Source of the DNA: Penelope pileata
Lineage: Eukaryota > Chordata > Aves > Galliformes > Cracidae
DNA: 64,000 nucleotides
Direction: 5' to 3'
Assembly: GCA_013396635.1 (NCBI GenBank)
Contig: WBMW01001713.1
Location: forward strand, 1,680,289-1,744,288
A program made the position numbers and the translations under genes. Each line of letters starts with the position of its first letter. The stretch's first letter is position 1. This document shows, piece by piece, positions 24,114 to 36,300 of this stretch. The notes beneath the pieces were generated by a model. The model made no database searches and was not told where the DNA came from. It saw only the letters and a list, made by a program, of their open reading frames with translations.

Positions 24114-27100
24114 GCATCATGGATTTTGGTCCATAGTGCCCCTACACTGTTTGTGCTCTACCCTGGGTCTCTGCTGACACCCTTAGATTAGGCCAGTATA
24201 ATATATTGTTAGCTTGTGACATAAAATGCAGCTCGTTGGTTGCAGAATGCATCTTGCAGCTTGTTGATTGACAGTGGCAGAGGGATCTTCTGATATCGTA
24301 TACGTGCTCAGATATGAGGGTGGTGACGTGATTGTACTCTTTGCATCTACTGAATGTCCCATGCAGTGATGAAAAGGGATAATTATTACACTCAGATTAA
24401 TAATTTATGAAGCTAAGCAACAGCACCTGGAAATTAGGTGTCAATTTTACAAGATTTCCACAGAATGAATGAGGACGAAAAATAGGTCAGGCAACGTTAT
24501 TCTTTTGTCATTTTGGAGAAGGAAGGGAAGTATTTTTAGCAAGAAGAAAATGCTGTCTGTGCCTAGCTATGCAACGCAGGTAGGTACCCACAACAGATGA
24601 GCTCTATTACACCTGACTGCTCGAGGCCTGACAGATCACTGACACTTTCCACAAACACTCTGCTGAAGTGGCTGTCGGCCTGGGTACCAGTGTTGGCAGT
24701 CTGGCTGCAGTAACATGAAGGGTTTTCTTTATTTTCCCCATATGCCTGAGGGATACTGTAATTCCATAGGGCTGTGCTCTGGCATGTATTTGTTTTATTT
24801 CTGATTTTCTAGAGCAAGCATCTTAAAACACTGTTTTTCAAAATTTATTTTTCTGTGCTTTTGGTACTGAAGTAGAAGAGACTATGTGAAGTGCACTCAC
24901 ATACTCATACTTTGTGAGACACAAAGGCCATGTTTGCTCTACAGCAAGTTTGTGCTGATATACAATTGAATAGACTGTGACAGCCACAGCTTTAAAAAGA
25001 GCTGGAGAATTTGCTTTCTATTCTGCCGGAGCTTTTATTACCAGAATATTTCTCTCTTTCAGTTCTTAATTCCCCCATCTCCCTTTAGGCAGTGTGGACC
25101 ATGAGTCTTTAAAATTGCTTTCAATTGAGTGTTATTGTTGTTTATATTTAAGAATACTATTTTAAACCTGAGGCCAAGTTGAAAAGAAGAGTTGCAATGT
25201 AGGATGTGTATGTTTGGCACCCCTCAGTGGTAATAACATTAAAATACACAACTTCTATTTATAAAAATGCCATTATAATTCTAGCCAAAGAAAGACTGCT
25301 TTTAAAATTGAACATCTATGTTCTTAAGCTGCTCAATTCCTATTCAGCATAGAGCAGTAGAACATGTATACAGCAGCCAATTAATTGCTCTGCCTTTTGT
25401 GATATTTATTTTTCTGATTTTTTTCTGAGGACTTGCACTACTGTTCCTTTTGAACTTCGTGCCTAGTGGGGCTGTTGTGGTCTGAAAAATATGTCATCAA
25501 ACCACTTATTAGCAAACCACTCATTACCAAAATAGAAGCTGCGTGCTTTCCTCACTCCACGTTCATCTCTACAGGTAGTTTGGGAGCACCCCACAGGACA
25601 CAGCTGACTCATATTCTGATCCTCTGGATCAGTTTTATGGAGATGAGGTGTTGACAAGTCACATTTTTCATCCCAAAGCATCCCAGCAATGTGAAGTTCA
25701 TATGTATGCTGTGTGAATAATTAGCCAAACAGTGCTGATGTTGGGAGCGGTACTGGTGTAGTAAGATTTTGTTCTTTAAATAAAAAGAGGATGGCACAAT
25801 GACTGTAACTAGTTAGAACCCAAATGCAAATGGACCGTGTTAAGCAGGTAGGCCAACTCCTATTGCTCTGTCTTTCCCTTATAGTGGAGGAGACATCTTT
25901 CCTGGCTTAGAAGAACGCATTATGGAAGGTTGTTTTGTGTTTTTGTTTTTCATTTTATTTTTTTTTATTTTTTTACCTCTACCCTGCAACAGTGCAATCC
26001 AGAATTCGATCAGGAGTTATTTTCCCATACTCTGATGTTTCAGCCATTTTATATTTCATGCTCGAGTTTGTCATATTGTTTTATGTTCTGGAAAGATATA
26101 AGAGTATTGAGTCATATTTCTAAAATCCATCTTTTCCTGCAGTTTTTAGATTTTACTATGGGGAAGTATAAGCCATTAGAAGCTCCTATGTATCACAGCT
26201 GATACGTGCTTTTGCAGCCTCTCGATAGTTTTTCTGAACAGTAGGAAGTGTTCTATGTCACAGAAACCTCATTTTTTGGTACATGCTGGTCAGCTGCAGG
26301 ATGGCTCCCAACACCTGTGTGTTTGCACTGACAGAGCTCTTAAGGTTTCCTTTTCTACACCACAACATTGTTTCAGTCCTAGTTTATACAATTCTGAGAT
26401 GCCCTATTTAAATTTCTAGAAACGGAGTTGTGAGTACAAATTCTACAGTTTTTCTGTCAACAAGGATGTTCCAGAATGACTCTGTCTAGAAATCCAAGTA
26501 TTCTCAATTGGCCTCAGAGTGTAACACTCTGTATCGGGTGGCTTTGTTGTAGTGGAACCATGAATGTTTTTTATTACATGTTTTATCGCATGAATCAGAC
26601 AGTGAATTTATCCAGTGAATATCATCTCAATAACATCTAATTTTAGCATTTGATCAACTTCACTGTTTAGATTAATTTTCTGTGCTAACAGGGTTTACAT
26701 AATACATAAACACTCTGATACTCGTATTAATGTAGTGTAGCAGCGTATTACCTCCTGAATGCACTGCAGGCTCTTAAGCACTTAATCAAATTCCTTAGGA
26801 TTATCTTCTGCCTCCCCTTTTGTAGGCAGGTTTGTACCACTTGGACCATTTTTATCTGGGGAGTGCTTTTTAACCTGAGCACATACGGGACTTTTTGTTC
26901 TGCTATTACAGATCCCATGGGGGTACATCTGCTCTTAGGAGCGTGGCTTGCCACATGCTCACATTCAAAAGAGTGTCAGGGCTTTTTTTTGAATTTTCAA
27001 GTTGGCCCCCCAGTAATATTTTTATATCCTCGATATAAGTGCTCTGCATTCCATCTCAGTAGCTATATTTCAGCTCATTCCTGTTCATTTATTTACATGG

Positions 27101-29952
27101 TTAAAAAGCAATTTTTTTTGCTCTTCTACTTCATAAACATTTTTAAATGGCCAACAAAAAAATGCTATCTATCATAAATAGAGCATTTTCCATCTGTACG
27201 TTCATGCATTTGTTTTGGTCTTAAATTCCTTTCCAATTTGTAGTGAGTGCAATGCATTACTGCAAATTGCTTGTTTTTGGCAGGCACGACACTGAACCCC
27301 TTGTACTGATCCCTTTCCTTGTGTTATGATTTTTTTACATCTACTGCAAACAAAACTTTTCCCTCTAGCTACCCTTACATTCTGCCTTCGTACACTGCTA
27401 TGCGTTTTTAACCAGAAGCACTGTAGTTCTCTTGGTTAAATACTTCTGCATGAAATTGCTACAGCCACACTGTTGGTAGCAGCGTGCAGCTTGCCTGTGT
27501 TCTCTCCCTCTGCTACAGTTAACAGTTTGTCCTTATGTTCGGATGTGGCAGGATCTGAGTCAACAGGAAACGTGGCGTTGTGCGGTGTCTTTCAGGATAC
27601 GTGGTACTTCAAACATCTCTAGCAACTTCAATTCGTGTTAAGAAAGGTGCAAAGGCGAAGAGTTATAAGATATCGATGTATAAGGAACATAAATGATGCT
27701 TTTAAAATAGTGATATTAAAAAATGCACAGTAAACAAGAAAATTGAATGGAGGCGTTACCCATCTTAAAATTTCATCGCTTCTAGATAACCCATCTCATC
27801 AAATGCCTCTTTCTTCTCTCCAGTGCTATTTTTCTGGTTGTCAGACTCCTCTTTCTCGCACAACGGGCATGCAGCCAGCAGTTCACACCTCTACATGGGG
27901 GAGGTGAGGTGACTCCTGGCATTATCACAGGTTGGATAAACAACTGTGCTCTGTTTGCCTGGTTTGAAGTGTAAGTCCAGCAAATAGTTAATGATGAATT
28001 GTTCATTTCACTTCACATCATTGAACACATAATTCCTCTGTACAAACAGAGGCATTTTTAGGTCGTGCAGTTTTTATAAGAAATTACATTTACCTTCTGT
28101 AAGCAATGAGTCCAGAATAGAGTGCATGGCAACTACAGAACTAGCTGAACAAAAATCCCTTTTTGCAAATCAAAAATCCAGTTTGTTCCTTGAGCCTCTG
28201 CGCATCTTCTGAGGCTATTTGTAACTGCACTTGCATAGCAGAGTTAAAAAAGGGGCTAATAGGCTACGGTGAATTAAAACCCTTGTATTGCTATACAGCT
28301 TTAAGACCATCTGAAGGCCTAATCTTGCTGTGTTATGATTCTGTATTTCCTTCTCCATTGTTTTGTTTATCTAATTTTTGTTTAAAGCATGCACAGTTTG
28401 TTTTTTCTGAAAAGACTTATGCAATTAAGAAGTCCCTGTCCTTCTACCAGTCAGAGATTATCCACTGTCAGAAGCTGCTGGACCCACCACCTGGCATGAT
28501 TTTGAGCCAAGCAGTGATGGACAAAACTCCAGGGAGGACCACTTCTGGATCATGCTTAGGGATGCTTTGTTGTTTTTCTGTCTCTGCAGATTTGAACCTG
28601 AACTTTGTTGAGCTTTCATTTAGATGTTAAAATATAGAAGAAATTAGAGCAACTTTTTGTTATGATCATTCATGAATTGCACTTACTTTTCTCTGTAATA
28701 AGTAAGCAATCATTGAAATCTGGGTTAATCCAAACTGGGAAACTCACGGGAGTGACCCACATAGTATAAAATCTACTCTGTCTCCTTCTTACCGAGTTAA
28801 ACGCAGCATGGTCCCAGTTGTCTGGATCCTTCAACAACTGACTGGATCCTGAGAAATCTCTAAGAGTCTGTGAAGCCTGAGCTAGGTGAAGCATATTAAC
28901 CTATATGAGGAAGGAAAAAATTGTGGGGAATTCCTTCTAAACTTGAGCTGTTAGCCACGTTAAGAATTGGAGTAGGCAAGGGCACAAGTCTTCAAATGTG
29001 GGCTTGCTTGGTAAACCACCAAGGAGTGTGGATCCTTACTGTTGCATAACTTCAGGATATTTGCGTTCCTCTTTCCTGACATTTTGTGGAAATCTTGGAA
29101 AATGTTATAGTTTCACAAAACAAAAGAAGCTGTCAAAGACATATACAGCCTTTTCCTTTTAGGTAACACTAAAATAAGAAGCCAGCAGCTGTCAACTGTT
29201 TTTACAGGGTTTTTTGATAGCTGTGATGGCCACATCCTGACCCTGCTGAAGTCATGTAGCTGGGCTTGCACTCTGCTAAGCACAGGTCTGGGCATGCATT
29301 TAAGCCCAGACTCGCCTCCGAAGCTTGGTGTTTACACATTAGCCTGTGCTCAGGAATAAAGCTTTGTCTGATCTCTTACCCACTAGCACAGCACTTCAGT
29401 GGAGGCCGGCGCTGTCATTCCAGTGCCAGCCATAAGTAGAGTCACATTGCTTACCAGACCACAGCAGATATCCCAGCCTTGATTCTTTGTCATCATGTGT
29501 AGATGTTTTCCATTTCCAGCCAGGCCACATGGAAAGGCGTGCTCTGGGAGCTGGAGCTCGGCAGGGAGAGCTCTGAGAGTCCTGAGACTCACAGCACTGC
29601 AGGATAACCCCAAGCAGTCCTAAACGATTTCCAAAGTGTCAAGAGAGCCCTGGAAAGGCTACAGATGAGGGTAATTCCCAGCCGTCCACACATTTTTTCT
29701 TCTCCAGCATAAGAAAGAGCAGGCAGTGAAAAGGCAGGACTGTTGCTGCATCCTGCAGATCCTCTGGGGTTGCTGCAGCTAAAACAACTGTGATGTGCTC
29801 CTTGGGTCCAATCTGCTGTCTGCTGCACAAGGAATCAAGTCAGCGCTGGCAGGCCTTTCTGTCCTCTGGGGATAGACTGGGCACCGTGGCACGTTCTGGC
29901 GATGAGCTTGGGGTGTCTAGGATAAGCACAGAGTCTGCCAATGGACTTTGAA
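24114..29952. other. AT-rich intergenic DNA
   Basis: Nothing gene-like could be supported. The 155-codon ORF at 28163-28630 (+) lacks recognisable motifs and sits in ordinary AT-rich sequence. A short imperfect repeat (AAACCACTTATTAGC and AAACCACTCATTACC) lies at about 25,499-25,528. Confidence 0.55.
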
Positions 29953-30140
29953 TCATAGAATCATTAAGGCTGGAAAAGATCTCTAAGATTATCTAGTCCA
30001 ACCATCAACCCATCCCCACTATGCCCACTAAACCATGTCCCTCAGTGCCACATCCACACAGTGAGTGAACACCTGCAGGGACAGTGTCTCACCACTTTTT
30101 TGGGCAGCTTGTTGCCATGCTTGACCAATGCTGTGCTCTC
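29953..30140 (-). mobile_element. CR1 LINE, 5'-truncated 3' end
   Basis: The + strand begins TCATAGAATCATTAAGGCTG, the reverse complement of the CR1 terminus. It continues GGAAAAGATCTCTAAGATTA, then GTCCAACCATCAACCCATCC, then ACTAAACCATGTCCCTCAG, then GAACACCTGCAGGGACAGTG, and fades out after GGGCAGCTTGTTGCC. The insertion is on the minus strand and about 190 bp long. Divergence is intermediate between the other two CR1 copies. Confidence 0.92.
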
Positions 30141-33060
30141 ACCTTGCTTAGCAGCAAGGTGCTGCAATGGCCAGGTGTTCCCAGGCAGAAAATCCCTCCT
30201 CAGTGCCCTGCTTTTCTGAGCAGGGGAGACTGAAAGGACAGCTGCCCATGATGGGCTGCCCATGGAAATGCTGGGTCAAATCTGAGACATATCAACTTGG
30301 ATTGGCCTGTTTAACAAACAAGCTCAAAAACTATCAATCTTCATGGAACTGGAAAATTAACTGGGTCAGCACACTGATGATGAATGATCTGTGAGACAGT
30401 TTTGCTCAGTCCAAGTACTCTCTGCATTTATTTTCTGGCAGATGATTATACATTTTGCTGGATAATCCTTCAGCTGTTATTTGAGTGTTTCAAGAATATC
30501 TGCCTCCCTTATTTGTACCATTCCATTCCTAGTGGAAAATGAAGCTGATAAAAAATAACATGGTGGTGACAGCTTACGGAGTGAACCTCAAGTGGTGATG
30601 TGTGTATGTCCCGATGTGTCTTCCAGAAGTGCCACAGCACAAACTATACGAGTGCTATTTATATGAATGTACTTATAATGGAGTGAGAGAAAGATGCAAT
30701 GATGAAGCTTTTGTCTAGAAGCGTCGCAATAAAAAATTCAGGTAAGTAACTGAGTGCTAAATGTGGCACGCTCCAAAGACTAAAACCCATGCACTACTAC
30801 ATTTGCTATACCTTCTAGTCAAGGTTAAGCATAAGAATCACAGTAATAATTTTCTGCATCTGTGTAAATGCTTTTAACGTACTTTGGGATAAGTAAGCTT
30901 CGGGAAAGTAATGCAGAAGGTAGAGTTTACAGAACAGCTAACGTGCCAAGTACATAAAAAGCTGTAAGGTATGCACTTCTGACAGTGTTTTGGTTCATAC
31001 TGAAACCTTCCTGAGGCAAGTGAAGGGCCATGCTGATAAAAATAACATTATTGCAAGTTTCTTCTTTGTTTAAAATGAAAATTTTTATGTAGCCTGCCTT
31101 TTTTTTCCTTTTTTTTTGATCAGAAGATAATCGTGTAGCTTTCCTAAGAGAATTAGGGTATTGATTTCTAGAGTTACGCTCACAAGGGTCCTGTTTATTT
31201 ATTTTCCAAGTTACCAAACCCTCAGCTGAGACATAGCTGGCCAAGTGCACACACTTGTCTTGTTACAGCCTTAAATGAAATGGATTAGATTAAACTATCT
31301 TCATTAACTGACTTGCTTTATCTTCTGATTAATACAAAAATTGTAATTATCTTTTTTTTTCCCCATGGAAAATCTATTTGTGTACATGGCAGTCCTGATA
31401 ATTATATTAAAGAGATGTTATTGAGGGGGAAAAAAAAGAATTACTGCATATATTTGGGTAATTCGGAAAGGACTAATGAGGAATAGGATTCTTTCTGGTT
31501 AGGATTCTATGGATTTGGGGCTTCTAAAAATTATCTGGCTTTCCATGTCCATTGTAGTATACAGTATGTTAGGAGAAACTTATTTCAGAGAATCTTCTGC
31601 CTTTGATGCACAGGATTTGTCACTTGGTCAGAGATACTTTATGCCTTGATCACTTCTGATACTGCTCCAGATGCACAAAGTAACAGAAGCGTAAATGAGA
31701 CTGGCTGAGAATGATTTCATGTGCTCTTTGGGAGGAGCTTGAGTTTTTCAGCAATGAGAAGTTGCTGATCAGAGCTGAGAGTCCCGCACAGAACTTTGTG
31801 GGCATTAACTAAACCAGTTTGCCTCCTCTGTTCAGCTGCCTAGTATGTATGTGGAGCCAGTTGTGCTGTGACAGCCCAATGACTCAGTTTGTGACGGAGG
31901 CGATCAGCTGAGTGGCTTCAGTGACTGCTCAGAACAGACCCACCGCCTGTGACTGCTTTACCTCCATAATCATTGATTGGCTTAAACTCTATTTTGCTTT
32001 ATTCCATCAGACTCATCTGACTGGAGATTCTGTTTTCCATTTTTCATATGCAGTAATGTCCCCAGCTACACAGACTGCATTAAAATCTACATTTTTGAAA
32101 GGTTCTCTCCATGTGTATAGCAATGTGCAGGGAAGATAAAAGGTACATGGGCCGAGTCAATTCCAAGTTTTATATGTACATAAAATCCACAAGCCTGGAG
32201 TATATTCCTTGATATTCATGTCTTATGAAAGAAGCTGTGAGAGAAGACCTCAGTTGCACTTAGTGTGCTTTTTACTTAAGTCACCTCTTCAGTATTATAT
32301 TAAAAACTGTATCCTTGACCTAGATAAAAAAGCATTAGCTGTTTGTCAAAAAAAGTTAAAAATCTCACTGAAATACTTGTATTGTGGGAATCCAAGGCCC
32401 TAACACAGCTGTGTTGAAAACAACACAGTGAGTTTTTCAAAGACCTTCACCTGCAAAATCAGCATTCTTGTGACCTCTGAGATCTGGCTGTCATTTAGTG
32501 AGTTTAAGTCAAGGGTTTTTTACATTTTCTTAAAGGATTTTAAACAATACAGGACTGTGATCCTCAGTTTTTTTCCCTTCTATTCCCATAAATTACAACA
32601 GAAGCTTTGGAGGACAGAACACCCTGGGAGGGGGAAGCCATCACCTGCAAGATGACAGTGAGTAGCACATGGCAGTCATCTGAGGGCTCAGTTCCCCTCT
32701 GTGTCTTCCTGTCACTGATGAGGCTAAAACCTCTGATTTTCTACCCAGGAGGTCGAGTCTAAATGGTATTCACTTCATTTAATCACCAAATTACACAACC
32801 AAGCCACTGTTGATTGGGTAAAGTAAAATTTATACGGCTGTTTTGTTGTTGTCGTTGTTTTCCTAGTTGAAAGATTATTACTTTATTTCACAGAGAATCA
32901 CAGCTGCTTGTGAGAAGTAAGTTTTAAAACACTTTCTGACATTTCAAGGAGCCTGATGTTCGTGCTACACTGACGCTGAGTTTCTCCTTCACGTAAAATC
33001 CCATGTAAATACATTGTGACTTCGGTGGCACAGTAGATCTGCTACCTACATAAGCCATTA
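30141..33060. other. AT-rich intergenic DNA
   Basis: No gene, RNA or repeat I can support. The stretch has several short A or T runs. Confidence 0.55.
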
Positions 33061-33310
33061 CACTGCTGCTGCTGTCGGTGTCATTAGCTGAGCTCACTGG
33101 GCCAGCCGACGCAGAAGGGCAGCGTGGTGTCTCCCAAGTGAGGCACCTGATGTAACATGCTGTTAGCAAGTGAGACGGCATCAAGGCGAGTATTAAGCGA
33201 TGAGACGTGACAGCGTGCGCGGTGCCAGGACAGCTTGGTGCAGCGTGAGTTGCTAGGCAGTGAGCTGACAGCCTGCTATCGCAAGCTGCTGACAAATGGC
33301 ATGTTTCTTG
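33061..33310. other. Small CpG-rich patch in AT-rich intergenic DNA
   Basis: By eye I count 14 CpG dinucleotides in these 250 bp, while flanking kilobases have very few. GTGAG recurs (for example CAAGTGAGGC, CAAGTGAGAC, GCGTGAGTTG, CAGTGAGCTG). A 189-codon minus-strand ORF (32924-33493) spans it but starts in low-complexity sequence and shows no known domain. The patch could be an orphan promoter or enhancer, or a recent non-CR1 insertion. An A15 run borders it at 33336-33350. Confidence 0.4.
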
Positions 33311-36300
33311 ACGTGCTTCCTTAGGATATGGGGGGAAAAAAAAAAAAAAAGCTTCAGTGTAAATAGACAGAGGATTTTTTTTTTCCCGGAAAGTTACTAT
33401 GTGATTCAATTTCAGCATTTTTTTTTCCCATCTCCCTTCACGTTTCAGTAAATTCCAGATTTGATTCTTCTTCTGACCAAACAGAACAGACAAGGGAGCA
33501 AAAATAATAATTATAAATACTGTGAAAAATACCTTGAGACTCTAAGCGGAGAAGAAAGGTGATTACAAGCCCTCTCCCAGTTTTAAGACCCCCCTAGAAA
33601 TCTTCCTTTGCAAATTCAGGTACCTGGGAGCTCTGCAGATGTTGTGAGGAACAAGGAGGAAAGCAGCAATGCTGCTTAGCATGATTCTTTTGCACCTTTT
33701 ACTTGCCAGATGTAACCTAGTTAGCAGGCGGCTGCTCAGTGAAGCATTTCTTCTCCATCTATAGATTCTCCCTTCTTTGCATGAACGTGTGGGAGGGGGG
33801 ATTAGTGCACAGCCATATGGGAGGGAGCTAACAGCGGTACAGTTTCTTAGTGAGCCATGCTGCAGGAGTGGTAAAGACAGCTGAGGGAGCAGGAAATGAT
33901 GGAGGAGGGGAGAGGACTCCGATGACACTTAATGGAAGTGATGCAGAATCCCCTTGAGACCTGAGGGGTGAGGATACGAAGGCTCTGACCTTCTGCATGC
34001 CTTGCAGACCCCAGCTGGAGAGGTACTTTAAAGTAATTTATCAGTGCAAACTCCAGAATGTTTTTTTCTGCTTCATGGGATTTTCCTCTGGACAAAGAGA
34101 AGGATTTGCATTACTTAATGGGAAACTGAAAAGACAACAGTCTGATATTTCTTCTGTAAATCAGCAGGCTGGATCATAGCTTTCTACTCATAATATATTA
34201 AGTGGGAGATCAGCAACTCCTAAAGACATCAGCCTTTCTTCCTGGGTACCAAGAGCCTGGAAGCTCCTGTAATGAAAGGTAGGGGAGGGGCAAGTGGTAG
34301 GGGAGTGAGTGGGTTGTGTGGGAGCAAGCCAGGACTTCACAATGTCCCTCATTCCTTTCTCCAAGATCAAATCCTCTTCTACAGTATTTCTGAGGCAGCT
34401 GCAAGCTTACTGACCTAGCGCACAGGCAGTGACCTATCATTGCTCCTTAGTTTAAGAAAGCTGTCATTACATCAGCATCCATGCTTCTGCCCAGAACTTA
34501 CACAGTATGTAAAAACCCTGACACCCAAATCAACCCCTGCTTTTCGACTATAGAAGGAAATCTCAGTGACAGAGTTCTTCAGATTGTCTCAGATCAACAA
34601 GAAAGAGATGTCCCGCTGAAATCTGGCATATCCTCTGGGATCCGTGGGAGTCAAGGACAGTTTTCCCCAGCAGGCTGCTTTTCCTGCCAGCTCCCTAGCT
34701 GCATGGTCTTTCTCTGAGACACTACATGGGAACTATGCAGAAGAGATAATACAGTCCTCTGCCAATTAATTTTCCTGGCCCATTTCCATGGGCCTGAAGA
34801 GCAGAAAATGTGCAGATGTAGGAGGCAGGATCTGGCCCTGTACATTTTCCTGAAAAGCTAGCTCTACTCTGCACAGCTGCTGGTGGTGGTCTCCCTTTAT
34901 ATTTCTCATAACAAAACAGAAGTAGAAAACCATGTTTTCCTTAAGAATGTTTCTTGTGCTGTTATGCATGTCCTGTTGGTGTTTTGAAAGTGTTGCCTGC
35001 TTTATCACATCCTGGCATTTTTATGCCCTTTATTCTTACAGGTCAGAAAACCAACTAGTAAGTCTTATTGCCCTCATTCTGTTCTGCTGCTTTCAAATGA
35101 TAAGAGCTGCAAACTGGGTAATAACCTGTCAGTCTGCTTTGAACCTCCTGCCTTGTAAGCACCAACCTGCTGCCTTTTCTCCTGGCTCATTGTGCAGCAG
35201 TTGGTTTAAATACCTGGCCCTAGTTACTTAATAGAATTGAAGGAAGCCATCACAAGAAATGGATTAAATTGAAATGGAAATGTCTTGAAAGATGCTTCCC
35301 ACCTGCGTGAATCCAAAGCAGAAGCACTTAACTCAAAGGGGATTCAAGGATATGAGGGAGAAACTGAATAACTTTTTCTTAAGGCTTTTTCCAAATACAC
35401 ATTGACATGAGTCTCACATATGCACATTTGTTCTCTGTCTCAAAACAAAATCAGTACAGTCTGACTTTTTAATAATATGCTATAAATAACTGGTAATAGA
35501 AAACAAAGAACAGAACCAAGGACTATTATTCTTGAGGATCTTCTCTATCTCCAGCAGTAGTCTATATTTAATGCCACAGCAGAAGGCAACGTACCGGAAC
35601 TTTATGCAAAATATATAAAGGAGAGAAATTTCTCCTGTCAGTGATCAGCTTATGCTGTAAAGCATCACTGATGCTAATTCTTGCAGTTGCACTCCCTGTC
35701 AGCATGTTATTATACATGTAGATGTTTAATCCATAAAAAATATTGTAAGCTATTTGTTTCATTTGCTCAACCATTTGTCCTCTAGCACAGAGTTCCAGTG
35801 CCAAAGAGGTGGCACATTGCAATAACATGGCACCTGGGGAGAGTTAATGCAAACTTCAAGTGTCTCCTCATTTGGCAAGGTGTTTTCTCTTTCTCAGTGT
35901 GTGTGTGACAGGTTATGAGATAGCTGAAGATGGAAAGCGAATGAAAGCTATGCCTGCCTGCTGCGCAGGAGCACAGAGAGGTGTCCTTTAGGATTCACAC
36001 TGCTTGACTACCAATTCCCAAGAGGTTAAGATGGGATTTTTCACCCAGCTGTTGGTCTCAGCCTCAATGGAGTTGGGAAGCTGCCATTGAAGCAGAAGAT
36101 CTTTTCTGCAACACTTACCTGCAGAGAACAAAGCTGGAGTGGGAAGAACTCAGCCCTGTCTGAGAGTTATGGTGGTATGGACAGGCTGGGGAATCAGTTT
36201 TGCTGGAAGGCGTAGATGTCCCTCTTCCCACAGCTAGCCCATGGTGTAGGACATCTGTAATGCTGTGTGTTGTTGAAAGCCCTGTGCACTTTTTGGTCTT

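Noticed and set aside
28163..28630. 155-codon + strand ORF in intergenic DNA
   Set aside because: No motif, no splice context and ordinary composition; treated as chance.
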